Source of the DNA: an uncultured Clostridia bacterium | GTDB taxonomy: Bacteria; Bacillota; Clostridia; Oscillospirales; Oscillospiraceae | Length of the DNA: 64,000 bases | Direction: 5' to 3' | NCBI GenBank assembly: GCA_947170435.1 | Contig: CAMVTO010000010.1 | Location: forward strand, 30,454-94,453 | In this document: piece by piece, positions 1 to 8,543 of the stretch | Layout of the letters: the number at the start of each line of letters is the position of its first letter | How positions within the stretch are numbered: position 1 is the stretch's first letter | The notes under the pieces: generated by a model | Seen by the model: only the letters and a program-made list of their open reading frames with translations | The model's database searches: none | Told to the model about the DNA's origin: nothing | Position numbers and translations under genes: made by a program

Positions 1-151
1 TGTATAATACTCATAGTGCAATCCCTTTCCGATCGGCAAATTCTTACTTTTATATTATATCATAGAAAAACACAAAATACCACCATGTTTTTCCGCCCGC
101 ACAGCGTACAGGCCGCATGCATATACTGGTTTGTGACGAGGAGGTGAGACG

Positions 152-592
152 ATGGCCTATTCCGACCGGGAGCTGCTGGCGCGGCTCATCGAGTGCGAGG
201 CCGGTGGAGAAGGCGACAACGGCATGAAGGCCGTGGCAGGTGTTGTGATGAACCGCGTGGAAGCAGCCGGAGGCGAGTACGCCCGCATCGGGCAGCGGAG
301 CATCCGCAGGATCATCATGCAGCCGGGGCAGTTTGTCTGCGCCAGCGATATGGTCGGCGGTGTCTACAACCCGCAGAACATATACAACATGCAACCTACG
401 GAGATACATTATGAGATTGCGGACTGGGCGATCGCGGGCAACCGCATTCCAGAGGTGGGCGATGCGCTGTGGTTTTTCAATCCTTATTCACCGGATTGCC
501 GCCTGTACTTTCCGACCGAGGTCGGGCGGTTTCAGGCTCGCATCGGCGACCATTGCTTCTATACGCCGACCGCGGCATATTATGAAACATGA
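152..592 (+). CDS. cwlJ: Spore cortex-lytic cell wall hydrolase, CwlJ/SleB family
   Basis: A 146-residue protein that is almost entirely a Hydrolase_2 (SleB/CwlJ) domain: the start LIECEAGGE, then GMKAVAGVVMNRV, and an ALWFFNP motif near residue 107. This family cleaves spore cortex peptidoglycan at germination. There is no signal peptide and no peptidoglycan-binding domain, and the length matches CwlJ rather than the longer secreted SleB. A strong ribosome site (GAGGAGGTGA at 139-148) sets the start. The next gene looks like GerQ, the coat protein that localises CwlJ in Bacillus, and the two touch, which supports the CwlJ reading. No convincing promoter is visible in bases 1-151, although a sporulation sigma-factor promoter would be expected. 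Symbol inferred from domain, size and neighbour. Confidence 0.85.
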   Translation: MAYSDRELLARLIECEAGGEGDNGMKAVAGVVMNRVEAAGGEYARIGQRSIRRIIMQPGQFVCASDMVGGVYNPQNIYNMQPTEIHYEIADWAIAGNRIPEVGDALWFFNPYSPDCRLYFPTEVGRFQARIGDHCFYTPTAAYYET

Positions 593-606
593 AAGGGGAC
601 AGGACA

Positions 607-1146
607 ATGGAGATGACCGGTAAAAGCTGCACCATGCCCCGCAGCCACTTCAACGGCAACGGCAGCTGTGACGCCACGCGGGAAGCAAACAAGCGCGCAG
701 ATCACGCCACGGGCTACGAGAGCGAGATCGCACCCTACACCGACGCGGAACGCCAGCAGATGCAAAGCGTTGGCATGATGCCGTACCACGACGCGGAGCA
801 CGACATGATCGACGACGGCTACGGCACAGAGCACGACCACCATGAGACTCAGGCGGACGGGATGACCAGCATTCCGCAGGACAGCTTCAACACGCCGCTC
901 AACGCGGACGAGGCGGCGCGCAATTCATGGCGGGCGCTGCTGGCAAGGAATGTGGGCCGCAATGTGCTGGTGCGGTTTCTGATGGGAACGCAGAATTTCG
1001 TCACGGTGGAGGGCGAGCTGTACGAGGTGGGCACGGACTACATCGTGATCTACCAGCCCCTCTGGGACAGTCACATCACCGCCGACCTCTACGCGGTGAA
1101 ATTTGTGGAGTTCCGCGAGCCGCCGGGAATGACGATGCTCAACTGA
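607..1146 (+). CDS. gerQ: GerQ-like spore coat protein
   Basis: About 179 residues. The last 60 (NVLVRFLMGTQ, then DYIVIYQP and DLYAVKFVEF) resemble the C-terminal beta-rich domain of GerQ, the spore coat protein needed for CwlJ to assemble in Bacillus. The first 100 residues are polar, rich in His, Asp and Met, and probably disordered. The ATG at 607 is preferred because AAAGGGGACAGGAC lies just upstream; an earlier ATG at 589 overlaps the cwlJ stop and would add six residues. It sits directly after the CwlJ-like gene and before a bidirectional terminator, so the pair is one transcript. The family call rests on partial similarity plus context; a diverged unrelated coat protein is possible. 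Confidence 0.6.
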   Translation: MEMTGKSCTMPRSHFNGNGSCDATREANKRADHATGYESEIAPYTDAERQQMQSVGMMPYHDAEHDMIDDGYGTEHDHHETQADGMTSIPQDSFNTPLNADEAARNSWRALLARNVGRNVLVRFLMGTQNFVTVEGELYEVGTDYIVIYQPLWDSHITADLYAVKFVEFREPPGMTMLN

Positions 1147-1177
1147 AAAGCGGGCGGGAACCGTTCCCGCCCGCTTT
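1147..1177. terminator. Bidirectional terminator between gerQ-like gene and amidase
   Basis: A near-perfect inverted repeat, AAAGCGGGCGGGAAC and its complement, with A and T runs at the ends. It ends the cwlJ-gerQ transcript on the plus strand and the convergent amidase transcript on the minus strand. Confidence 0.85.
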
Positions 1178-1179
1178 CC

Positions 1180-1923
1180 CTATACCGCGATATATGCCTG
1201 TGCCGCGTAGCCTACGGCGCCGTTGTAGTGTACCACATACCATCCCTGCCATGCGCCATGGATGGTGACGGTTGCGCCGTTTGGCATCATGGCGAGGACA
1301 GCGCCCTCGGTGCCGGGGTAATCCCGCAGCCGCAGGGGTGTGCCGCCGGTGGTGACAACGCCGGCCTGTTCTGACTGCGGGTAGATGAAGGGCAAATCGA
1401 AATAGTCCGTCAAGCCACGCGCCAGCGCCTCGGCGATCTGTGGGCGGCTGGACTCAATCCACCTCGCGTCGGCGTAGTTGTCGTGGTAGCCGATCTCAAT
1501 GAGGTTGGCAGGCGCCTGCGGCTGACGCACCTCGCCGAGCGAAGTGGTGGACTGGGTGCGCACGAGATCGGGCAGCGGATAGACCTCTCGCAGCCGGGCG
1601 GCGAAGATCTCCGCCGCGCGCTGGCCATTGGCGCTGGTGGGGTAGTAAAACGCGATGATACCGCGGTTGGCTCCTTCGTTTCCGGCGCCGGAGGCGTTGG
1701 AGTGCAGCGCGAGATAGAAGTCGAAGCCGCCGATGCTGTTCGCCTGTCGGATGGAGCTGGCGGCGGTCATATCCGGCGAATTGCGCACCCATGTGATCGC
1801 GTTGGAGACGAGGTACGGCTCCAGCGCGTCGGCCAGCAGGTTCATGTTGTACTCCTCGCTGCCGCTGCCGGTGATATAGGGATTCCAGTCCTGCGTGGAC
1901 GGGCTTAAATAGATTTTTGGCAT
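1180..1923 (-). CDS. N-acetylmuramoyl-L-alanine amidase (Amidase_3) with SH3 domain
   Basis: A 247-residue protein with an N-terminal Amidase_3 fold. Visible landmarks are the start KIYLSPSTQDWNPY, LALHSNAS near residue 75 (the zinc His motif) and NLIEIGYHDN (the catalytic Glu region). A bacterial SH3-type domain occupies about residues 188-247 (LRLRDYPGTEGAVLAMM onward). Such enzymes cut the stem peptide from muramic acid. No signal peptide is seen, so it may act in the mother cell or leave by another route; variants of this kind also occur near spore genes and in phage lysis modules. The ribosome site AAAGGAGG lies about 8 bases before the ATG. It converges on the germination pair, which suggests but does not prove a role in spore wall turnover. 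Confidence 0.85.
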   Translation of the reverse strand: MPKIYLSPSTQDWNPYITGSGSEEYNMNLLADALEPYLVSNAITWVRNSPDMTAASSIRQANSIGGFDFYLALHSNASGAGNEGANRGIIAFYYPTSANGQRAAEIFAARLREVYPLPDLVRTQSTTSLGEVRQPQAPANLIEIGYHDNYADARWIESSRPQIAEALARGLTDYFDLPFIYPQSEQAGVVTTGGTPLRLRDYPGTEGAVLAMMPNGATVTIHGAWQGWYVVHYNGAVGYAAQAYIAV

Positions 1924-1966
1924 AGAATGGCCTCCTTTACAATACTATACCATCCTATGCGCGCAG

Positions 1967-2001
1967 AAAAAGAACGCTTCCATGTGGAAGCGTTCTTTTT
2001 T
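1967..2001. terminator. Terminator after the TRAP permease gene
   Basis: A ten-pair stem, AGAACGCTTC (1971-1980) with GAAGCGTTCT (1987-1996), a six-base loop, and A/T runs on both sides. It terminates the minus-strand TRAP operon. Confidence 0.85.
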
Positions 2002-2012
2002 CGTTGCATTGG

Positions 2013-4157
2013 TCACGCAGCCTTCTTCTTGGCGAGCTCCATCTTCTCCACGAGGAACACGACCACGAGGATCGCCACGCCGATGAGGTCTGTGACGGTG
2101 CCCGGATAGATCATCAGCAGACCGCCGGCAACGCAGAGAATGCGGAACGGCAGGCCCATGTCCTTGATGAAGTAGCCGATCATGCCGATGGAGATGGACA
2201 GCATGCCCAGCGTCGAGGTGATGACCACCAGAATGACGTCGATGGGCCGCGTGTCGATGAAGAGCATCGCGGGGTTGAAGGCGAAGATATACGGAATGAT
2301 GAACGCCGCAATGGCGAGGCGCGTCGCGTTGAGCGCGGTTTTCATGGGCGGCGCCTTGGCGATGGCGGAGCCGGCGTAGGCGGCGAGCGCCACCGGCGGC
2401 GTGATATCGGCGACGATGCCGAAGTAGAAGCAGAACATGTGCGCCGCCATGAGTTTGAGGCCCATGCCCGCAGGGCCGAGGATCGGCGCGCAGGTGGTCG
2501 CCATGATGATGTAGTTCGCCGTCGTGGGAACGCCCATGCCGAGCACGATGCAGCAAAGCATCGTCAGCACCAGCGCGATGAGGATGCGGCCGCCGGCCAC
2601 ATTGACAATGGCGCTGATGAGCACCTGACCGAGGCCGGTCATGGTCACGACGCCGGCGATGATACCCGCCATGCCGCAGGCCACCGCGACGGACAGGGTG
2701 TTCTTGCCGCCGTTTTCAAACGCGTCGAAGATCATGGGGATCTCCTTGGCGTTGGGCTTGCTGATGACGTAGTTGGCGACCATGATCGCCGCCGCGATGC
2801 CGACGCAGAGCTTGGTGCCGTTCTGACCCATGAAGGTGCCGACGGCCCAGGTGCGGGCAAAGAGCGTCATGTACAGCAGTGGGATCAGGGGAACCGCCAT
2901 GAGGAGCGCCTTCGCACCCTTCTCGCGGCTGATCATCGAAACGACCAAGCAGTAGAGAATGGCGTAGACCGCAGCGGTCGCCATGGTGAAGCCCACCATG
3001 ATCATGTAGACCAGAACCACCAGCGGGAGGATCAAATAGATCTTCGGCAGCACGTCCTTGGCCTTGGGCAGCTGGTCACGGGGAATGCCGTGGAGCTTGA
3101 GCTTCTTCGCCATGAAGTGCACCATGAGGAAGATGCCGAGGAAGTACAGGAACGCCGGCAGGATCGCGCGCACGATGATATCCTTGTACGGGACACCGAC
3201 CATCTCCGCCATCAGGAACGCAGCCGCGCCCATGATCGGCGGCATGATCTGGCCGCCTGTGGAGGATGCCGCCTCGACTGCGCCCGCGAACTCAGGCGGA
3301 TAGCCGGTCTTCTTCATCATCGGGATCGTAACGGAACCGGTGGTGACGGTGTTGCCGACGGAGGAGCCGGACACCATGCCGCACAGCGCGGACGAGATGA
3401 CCGCGACCTTCGCGGGGCCGCCGCTCGCCCAGCCGGCGAGGGTGTTCGCGCAGTCGATGAAGAAGTTCGCAACGCCGGTGGCCTCGAGGAACGCGCCGAA
3501 GATGACGAACAGCGCAATGTAGGTCGAGCAGACGCCGATGGGCGTGCCGAGGATACCGGTGGTGGTGTAGAAGAGGTTATAGACGACGGTCTTGAGGTCT
3601 TTGCCCGCGCCGGCAAAGGCGTAAATGACAAACGCCGATGCCACGCAGATGATCGGGATACCGACCACGCGGCGGCAGGCCTCGACCAGAATCAGCGTAC
3701 CCACAATACCAAAGACGATCAGGATCGGTATGCTCATGCCGCCGATGTTCCAGGTCAGCTTCTGGATGCGGGTGCCGTAGTTGACGATTTCAGAGAGGTG
3801 CAGCGGATAGTAGAAGAAACAGATCGCACCGAGCGCCGCCAGCACAATGTCGTACCAGGGCATGTGGTTGACCTTCTGTGTGCCCTTCTTGGCCGGATAA
3901 TAGATGAAGACCAGCAGGAGCACAAGGCCGAGGAAGATCGGGCGGCGTGCGCGCTCGTCCATCTTCAGGAACATGTTCATCACAATCATGAAGATGCCGA
4001 AAGCGACAGTTACCCAGCGCACGACCTGCTTGGGAACGCCCTCCCAAATACGGGTGTTGGACTCGCGGTCATACTTTTTCATGATCGCGTCGACGTCCGC
4101 CATGGTGCCAACGTCAGCGTCCACTGCTGTTTTTTTGATCTCGTCCTGTTCAGACAT
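2013..4157 (-). CDS. TRAP transporter fused permease (TAXI type, 4TM-12TM)
   Basis: A 714-residue polytopic membrane protein. The N-terminal third holds DctQ-like helices and the rest is a DctM-type permease domain (LEATGVANFFIDCA, GGQIMPPIMGAAAFLMAE, GMGVPTTANYI). This is the usual fused permease of TAXI-type TRAP systems, which use an ion gradient to import a small organic acid or amino acid delivered by a binding protein. The start at MSEQDEIKK follows GGGGGAG; an in-frame extension upstream has no ribosome site. It is the last gene of the operon TAXI binding protein, DUF1850, permease. The substrate cannot be read from sequence. Confidence 0.93.
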   Translation of the reverse strand: MSEQDEIKKTAVDADVGTMADVDAIMKKYDRESNTRIWEGVPKQVVRWVTVAFGIFMIVMNMFLKMDERARRPIFLGLVLLLVFIYYPAKKGTQKVNHMPWYDIVLAALGAICFFYYPLHLSEIVNYGTRIQKLTWNIGGMSIPILIVFGIVGTLILVEACRRVVGIPIICVASAFVIYAFAGAGKDLKTVVYNLFYTTTGILGTPIGVCSTYIALFVIFGAFLEATGVANFFIDCANTLAGWASGGPAKVAVISSALCGMVSGSSVGNTVTTGSVTIPMMKKTGYPPEFAGAVEAASSTGGQIMPPIMGAAAFLMAEMVGVPYKDIIVRAILPAFLYFLGIFLMVHFMAKKLKLHGIPRDQLPKAKDVLPKIYLILPLVVLVYMIMVGFTMATAAVYAILYCLVVSMISREKGAKALLMAVPLIPLLYMTLFARTWAVGTFMGQNGTKLCVGIAAAIMVANYVISKPNAKEIPMIFDAFENGGKNTLSVAVACGMAGIIAGVVTMTGLGQVLISAIVNVAGGRILIALVLTMLCCIVLGMGVPTTANYIIMATTCAPILGPAGMGLKLMAAHMFCFYFGIVADITPPVALAAYAGSAIAKAPPMKTALNATRLAIAAFIIPYIFAFNPAMLFIDTRPIDVILVVITSTLGMLSISIGMIGYFIKDMGLPFRILCVAGGLLMIYPGTVTDLIGVAILVVVFLVEKMELAKKKAA

Positions 4158-4197
4158 AGATTCTCCCCCTTTTTCCGTATGATGAAACGAGCAGCCG

Positions 4198-4710
4198 CTA
4201 CCAAGGGATAAACTCGTAGTTGAAGCGCACTGCTGCGTTTCTACCACACATGGCGCGCAGACTCACGTCCTGCCCATTCACGTTCAGCACATGGTCAGAA
4301 ACCGTGCCGACGATATATCCCACGTTATTGCGGAGTTGATGGATATTGCGAATCACCATCGCCCAGCCCTGATAATCAGGCCGGTCGATGTATACCTTGT
4401 CGAGCACCTCGCCCGGGTTCAGTTCCGTCTGTACGCCTGCTCCGAAGGAGCAATAAACGGTTTCCTCGACATAAATGTTCTTGTTTTCAATTTCATAGAT
4501 ATCCGTCAGCGGATAGTTGTTGACGGAATGGATGAAGGTGATCGAAAAACGCTCACCCTCGCTCATGCGATACCGGGCATAGAGCTCGCCGGTATCGCGG
4601 TTGCGCACAGTCAGATACCAGAGCGTGCGCGAACTTAGGAAAACGGCCGCCGCAATAATCAGTATTATTGCGGCGGCCGCCACCGTTATGTGTTTTCTGC
4701 GATTGCTCAC
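4198..4710 (-). CDS. DUF1850 domain protein of TRAP operon
   Basis: A 170-residue protein with an N-terminal signal anchor (residues 8-26) and an extracytoplasmic beta-rich domain carrying the DUF1850 hallmarks: FSITFIHSVNNYPLTDIYEI near residue 55 and FGAGVQTEL near residue 90. DUF1850 proteins usually lie between TAXI binding proteins and fused permeases, exactly as here, and are sometimes fused to them; their function is unknown. The gene starts 13 bases after the binding protein gene. Confidence 0.85.
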   Translation of the reverse strand: MSNRRKHITVAAAAIILIIAAAVFLSSRTLWYLTVRNRDTGELYARYRMSEGERFSITFIHSVNNYPLTDIYEIENKNIYVEETVYCSFGAGVQTELNPGEVLDKVYIDRPDYQGWAMVIRNIHQLRNNVGYIVGTVSDHVLNVNGQDVSLRAMCGRNAAVRFNYEFIPW

Positions 4711-4722
4711 GATCCAAGCGTC

Positions 4723-5772
4723 TTACAGAACGCCGATCTCCTTGTAGTACTTCTCAGCACCGGGGTGCAGGGGCACAGTGCCGATGGAAGCGACCTTCGG
4801 ATCCAGGAAGCCGAACTTGGCGTGACCGGCCTCGAGGTCGGCCTTGTTCTCGAACAGGCCCTTGGTGATCTCATAGACCACATCCTCGCTCAGCTCTTCA
4901 GAGGCAACCAGCGCGGCCTGAACGGCAACGCAGACGACCTCTTTGGCCTGACCGGTGTAGGTGCCGGCGGGCAGGTTGTCCTGAACCAGGAACGGATACT
5001 CGGCGCGGATGGCGGCGAGCTCGCTGTCGGACAGGGAGACGAGGTTCAGCTCGTTGGTGGTGGCATAGTCGACAATGGCGGTCGTGGGAGCGCCGGCGAC
5101 GGTGAACGCCGCGTCGATCTTGCCGTCCTTGAGCTGGTCAACGCCGTCCTGGAAGGAGCCGTTGACGACCTTGATGTCATCCTTGGTCAGGCCGGCGGCG
5201 CTGAGCACCTGCCACGCGTTGACCTCGGTGCCGGAGCCGACGTCGCCGACGCAGACGGTCTTGCCCTTGAGGTCGGCAACGTTGTTGATGCCGGGCTTGG
5301 CAAGGATCTGCACGGTTTCATTGTAGATACCCGCGATCCACAGCGCGTTGTCCTCAACCTCACCCTCGAAGGTGTTGGTGCCGTTGTGCGCGTAGTTGAT
5401 GACGTCGGACTGCAGAATGGCCATCTGGGCCTCGCCGTCGGTAATCATGTTGACGTTGGCCTTGGAAGCGCCGGTGGACTCCACGCTGAGGTCACTGAGC
5501 GTCAGCTTGGGGCCAAGCACGGTGCCGAGGACGCCGCCGACTGCATAGTAGGTGCCGGAGGTGCCGCCGGTAGCGAGGGTGATCTTCACCTTTTCGCCGG
5601 AGGGTGCGGGAGTGGTCTCCGCCGGGGTGGTCTCAGCGGGGGTGGTCTCCGCCGGGGTGGAGGTCTCTGCCGGGGTCGTGGTGGTGGAGCCGCCGGAGCT
5701 GCTGCCGCCGCCGCAGGCCACAAGTGCGAATACCATAATGGCTGCAAGAACGAGAGCTAAAATCTTCTTCAT
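4723..5772 (-). CDS. TAXI family TRAP transporter solute-binding lipoprotein
   Basis: A 349-residue lipoprotein. The signal peptide ends in LVAC (lipidated Cys20), followed by a Gly/Ser/Thr-rich linker with a repeated TPAET unit, then a TAXI-type binding domain (ITLATGGTSGTYYAVGG near residue 70, GDVGSGTEVNA near 185). It should capture a substrate outside the membrane and deliver it to the fused permease. It is the first gene of the operon, with AAAAAGGAGATT before the ATG. Related TAXI proteins bind glutamate, glutamine or other organic acids; the ligand here is not determinable. Confidence 0.93.
   Translation of the reverse strand: MKKILALVLAAIMVFALVACGGGSSSGGSTTTTPAETSTPAETTPAETTPAETTPAPSGEKVKITLATGGTSGTYYAVGGVLGTVLGPKLTLSDLSVESTGASKANVNMITDGEAQMAILQSDVINYAHNGTNTFEGEVEDNALWIAGIYNETVQILAKPGINNVADLKGKTVCVGDVGSGTEVNAWQVLSAAGLTKDDIKVVNGSFQDGVDQLKDGKIDAAFTVAGAPTTAIVDYATTNELNLVSLSDSELAAIRAEYPFLVQDNLPAGTYTGQAKEVVCVAVQAALVASEELSEDVVYEITKGLFENKADLEAGHAKFGFLDPKVASIGTVPLHPGAEKYYKEIGVL
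5612..5680. repeat. 15-bp tandem repeat encoding TPAET linker
   Basis: Three to four imperfect copies of a 15-bp unit (GTGGTCTCCGCCGGG-like on the plus strand) encode the repeated TPAET linker of the TAXI lipoprotein. Such repeats can change copy number by slippage without shifting the frame. Confidence 0.85.
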
Positions 5773-5819
5773 GTCACAATCTCCTTTTTAATAGTTTATC
5801 CCTCTCACAGGATAAGGTT

Positions 5820-5848
5820 ATTCTAACGATTTTTCAGGGCATATGCAA
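5820..5848 (-). promoter_or_regulatory. Promoter for the TAXI-TRAP operon
   Basis: On the minus strand, TTGCAT (complement of 5843-5848), 17 bases, then TAGAAT (complement of 5820-5825), about 48 bases before the start codon. A small inverted repeat, TTATCC/GGATAA (5796-5815), lies in the leader. The rest of the 5773-6022 gap is AT-rich and holds the thrS terminator; no RNA gene is recognised in it. Confidence 0.6.
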
Positions 5849-5959
5849 GACTTGTTGGCCATTTTCGCTGATTTCGCCAAATTATTGATGCTGAATTTAT
5901 TCAATTTTGTTGAAACCATTTACAGAAATTTATGCATATTATATAAAAATATAATGGCA

Positions 5960-5990
5960 AGAGCATCCCGACCAATGGGCAGGATGCTCT
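5960..5990 (-). terminator. Probable thrS terminator
   Basis: Stem AGAGCATCC/GGATGCTCT with a 13-base loop just downstream of thrS. The T-rich tract that follows on the minus strand is interrupted (TGCCATTATATTTTT), so this is a weaker terminator than others here. Confidence 0.55.
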
Positions 5991-6022
5991 GCTTGAACAA
6001 CGCGATCAAATTTGTGCAAATC

Positions 6023-7804
6023 TTACTTCAGCGATTTGGTATCCACAACCTCACGCAGCAGCTTGGTAAAGTCCGCCTCGCTCATGGCGCCGAGGTCGCC
6101 CTCGGAACGATGACGCGGGGAGACGGTGCCGTTTTCCATGTCGCGGTCACCCACGACCAGCATGTACGGCACTTTCTCAAGCTGTGCCTCGCGGATCTTC
6201 TTGCCGATCTTCTCGTTGCGGTCGTCCACCTCGGCGCGGAAGCCAAGGTCGTTGAGCTCATCGGCATACTTCTGGCAGTACTCGTTGGCACGGTCGGTGA
6301 CCGGCAGCAGCTTTGCCTGCACCGGCGCGAGCCACGTCGGGAACGCGCCCATAGTCTCTTCAATGAGGTATGCCATGAAGCGGTCGAGGGAGCCGAGGAT
6401 CGCGCGGTGAAGCACCACAGGGGTCTTTTCTGCACCGTCTGCGTCGATATACTTGAGGTCGAACTTCATCGGCAGGCAGAAATCGAGCTGGCAGGTAGAG
6501 AGCGTATACTCCGCGCCGACGGCGGGTACCACGTTCACGTCCAGCTTCGGGCCGTAGAACGCCGCCTCGCCGATCTCCTCGGTAAAGTCAATGCCCAGCT
6601 CGACGAGCACCTCGCGCAGCGCACTCTCCGCGGTGTTCCACATCTCGTCGTCCTGATGATACTTCTCGGTATCGGCAGGGTCGCGGAGGCTGAGGACACA
6701 GCGATAGTCGGTGATGCCGAAATCCTTATAGGTGGCGAAGATCAGGTCGCAGACCTTGCTGACCTCGTCCTTGATCTGTTCCGGCGTCACAAACAGGTGC
6801 GCGTCGTTCTGGCAGAAGTGACGGCCGCGCTCAATGCCCTTGAGCGTGCCGGAGGCCTCATAGCGGAAGTCATGCGCGATCTCGCCGATGCGGATCGGCA
6901 AGTCACGGTAAGAGTGCGGGCGGTTGGCGTAGATGCGCATGTGATGCGGGCAGTTCATCGGGCGCAGAACATACATCTCGTCCTCGACCTCCATCGCCGG
7001 GAACATGTTCTGCTGATAGTGATCCCAATGCCCGGAGGTCTTGTAGAGGTCAACGGTGCCGACGCAGGGCGTCAGGACGTGCTGATAGCCGAGCTTGATC
7101 TCCTTGTCGCGGATATAGTTCTCAAGGATGCGCCACACGGTGTAGCCCTTGGGCAGGAACATGGGCATGCCGCGGCCCACCAGCTCGTCGGTCATAAACA
7201 GGCCCAGCTCGCGGCCCAGCTTACGGTGGTCGCGCGCCTTGGCTTCTTCCAGCTTCTTCAGGTACTCGTCCAGCTGCTCTTTCTTCGGGAACGCAACGCC
7301 GTAGATGCGCTGGAGGCTCTTGTTCTTCGCGTCGCCGCGCCAGTAGGACGCGTTGCAGGCGGTCAGCTTGATGGCGTTGCCCTTGATGCGGCCGGTGGAG
7401 TCGATGTGCGGGCCGGCGCAGAGGTCGGTGAACTCGCCCTGCTTGTAGAAGCTGATGACGGCGTCCTCCGGCAGATCGTTGATGAGCTCGACCTTGAACG
7501 GCTCTTCCTTCTCCTCCATGAACTTGACCGCTTCCTCGCGAGGCAGCTCAAAGCGCTCCAGCTTGAGCTTCTCCTTGCAGATCTTGCGCATCTCGTCCTC
7601 GATCTTGTCCATGATCTCCGGCGTGAACGCGAACGGCGAATCCATGTCATAATAGAAGCCGTTGTCGATGCTCGGCCCGATGGCGAGCTTGACCTCAGGA
7701 TAGAGGCGCTTCACCGCCTGCGCGAGCACATGGGAGCAGGTGTGCCAGTAGGTCTTGCGGTATTCGGGGTTTTCCCAGCTAAACTCAAAGTTTTCTTCTG
7801 CCAT
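6023..7804 (-). CDS. thrS: Threonyl-tRNA synthetase (lacks TGS domain)
   Basis: A 593-residue class II synthetase that charges tRNA-Thr. It begins directly at the editing domain (HTCSH, His21 and His25, then IGPSIDNGFYYD), followed by the second additional domain with DLCAGPH, the catalytic core (motif 2 region HDFRYEASGTLKGIERGRHF, zinc Cys in RPMNCPHH) and the C-terminal anticodon-binding domain. The usual 60-residue TGS domain is missing; the family is normally near 640 residues. No T-box leader is visible in the short upstream region, although many Firmicute thrS genes have one. Confidence 0.97.
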   Translation of the reverse strand: MAEENFEFSWENPEYRKTYWHTCSHVLAQAVKRLYPEVKLAIGPSIDNGFYYDMDSPFAFTPEIMDKIEDEMRKICKEKLKLERFELPREEAVKFMEEKEEPFKVELINDLPEDAVISFYKQGEFTDLCAGPHIDSTGRIKGNAIKLTACNASYWRGDAKNKSLQRIYGVAFPKKEQLDEYLKKLEEAKARDHRKLGRELGLFMTDELVGRGMPMFLPKGYTVWRILENYIRDKEIKLGYQHVLTPCVGTVDLYKTSGHWDHYQQNMFPAMEVEDEMYVLRPMNCPHHMRIYANRPHSYRDLPIRIGEIAHDFRYEASGTLKGIERGRHFCQNDAHLFVTPEQIKDEVSKVCDLIFATYKDFGITDYRCVLSLRDPADTEKYHQDDEMWNTAESALREVLVELGIDFTEEIGEAAFYGPKLDVNVVPAVGAEYTLSTCQLDFCLPMKFDLKYIDADGAEKTPVVLHRAILGSLDRFMAYLIEETMGAFPTWLAPVQAKLLPVTDRANEYCQKYADELNDLGFRAEVDDRNEKIGKKIREAQLEKVPYMLVVGDRDMENGTVSPRHRSEGDLGAMSEADFTKLLREVVDTKSLK

Positions 7805-7840
7805 GGTGGTATCTCCATTTAAGTAAAATTCAACTGCTAA

Positions 7841-7869
7841 AGACTATCACCAAGGCGCAGGATTGTCAA
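7841..7869 (-). promoter_or_regulatory. thrS promoter
   Basis: On the minus strand, consensus TTGACA (complement of 7864-7869), a 17-base spacer and TAGTCT (complement of 7841-7846). About 37 bases of leader follow, which is too short for a T-box. Confidence 0.65.
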
Positions 7870-7895
7870 GTGGACGTTTCTGGGCGTAGAGCGGG

Positions 7896-7922
7896 AAAAA
7901 GCGGCTCAATGAGCCGCTTTTT
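7896..7922. terminator. Bidirectional terminator after small lipoprotein gene
   Basis: AAAAAGCGGCTC, loop AAT, GAGCCGCTTTTTT. It ends the minus-strand lipoprotein transcript. The stem core is nearly identical to that of the terminator at 52341-52366. Confidence 0.85.
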
Positions 7923-7925
7923 TCG

Positions 7926-8429
7926 TTAAAACGTGCGATAGCTGGTATTCTCACCGTCGAACAGCCAGCCGTCGTGGTCATGAACGCGCCCGTTTTCCAG
8001 CATCCGCGCCATGCGGTCGCCCTCCGCGGCGGCTCGGCGAACGGCAAGCTCGTCCGAATAGTCGATGCCGCGGGTCACCCCGCCGTTGTTCGTGGCGGTA
8101 TAGACGCTGCTGTTGGGGCCGCCGACTCCATAGGCCGCGCTGCCCGCATCGTGATCACGGCTCGTCGTCATGCCGTAGCGCGTAGGTTCGCGGCCGCTGT
8201 TGACCGCACCGGTCACAGTGCCGAGGCCGTTGATCGCGGTATCGGTGTTGGCCGTTGCGCCGCCGGTCATACCGGTGCCCGTCTGGGCGTTGTTGTTGTG
8301 CATCGTATCCGTGGCGGTGGTGCCGCCGGCGATGTCGTCCGCGCCGGGCATATCGCCATCTGCGCCGCAGGCCGCGAGCGACAGCGCCAGCAGCGCTGTG
8401 ACCGCTGTGATCGCAAGGGTTCTTTTCAT
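7926..8429 (-). CDS. Putative lipoprotein of unknown function
   Basis: A 167-residue predicted lipoprotein: Lys/Arg start, hydrophobic stretch and LAAC lipobox with Cys21. The mature part to about residue 110 is low-complexity (Thr, Gly, Asn, Ala) and probably disordered; the C-terminal 50 residues hold a charged helix (DELAVRRAAAEGDRMARM) and a short aromatic tail. I recognise no domain. The ATG at 8429 has AAGGAGAA upstream. TAGTATG at 8473-8479 reads CATACTA on the minus strand, matching a sigma-G/F type -10 box, but no good -35 is seen, so forespore expression is only a guess. It stands alone between two terminators. Confidence 0.8.
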   Translation of the reverse strand: MKRTLAITAVTALLALSLAACGADGDMPGADDIAGGTTATDTMHNNNAQTGTGMTGGATANTDTAINGLGTVTGAVNSGREPTRYGMTTSRDHDAGSAAYGVGGPNSSVYTATNNGGVTRGIDYSDELAVRRAAAEGDRMARMLENGRVHDHDGWLFDGENTSYRTF

Positions 8430-8505
8430 TGTGAAATTCTCCTTACTCCGTACATTTGCAATACCCAACGCTTAGTATGCGAAAGATGAGAGAATCCTTG
8501 CACGC

Positions 8506-8543
8506 AAAAAAATGGCGGAAACAACAATTTCCGCCATTTTTAT
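8506..8543 (-). terminator. Terminator of the wall-polymer operon
   Basis: Stem of about 15 pairs built on AAATGGCGGAAA and its complement with a CAACAA loop and a long T run on the minus strand, touching the stop codon of the glycosyltransferase-CsaB gene. Confidence 0.85.

Noticed and set aside
1..1923. Possible prophage lysis module at the left edge (two wall-lytic enzymes close together)
   Set aside because: The first enzyme is of the spore CwlJ type next to a GerQ-like protein, and no holin, tail or integrase genes are present. The amidase alone could be phage-like, but base composition matches the chromosome.
2004..4211. A 735-codon open frame antisense to the TRAP permease
   Set aside because: Its product is a low-complexity run of His, Asp, Arg and Glu, the mirror of GC-rich membrane-protein codons; the minus-strand protein has clear family motifs and a ribosome site.
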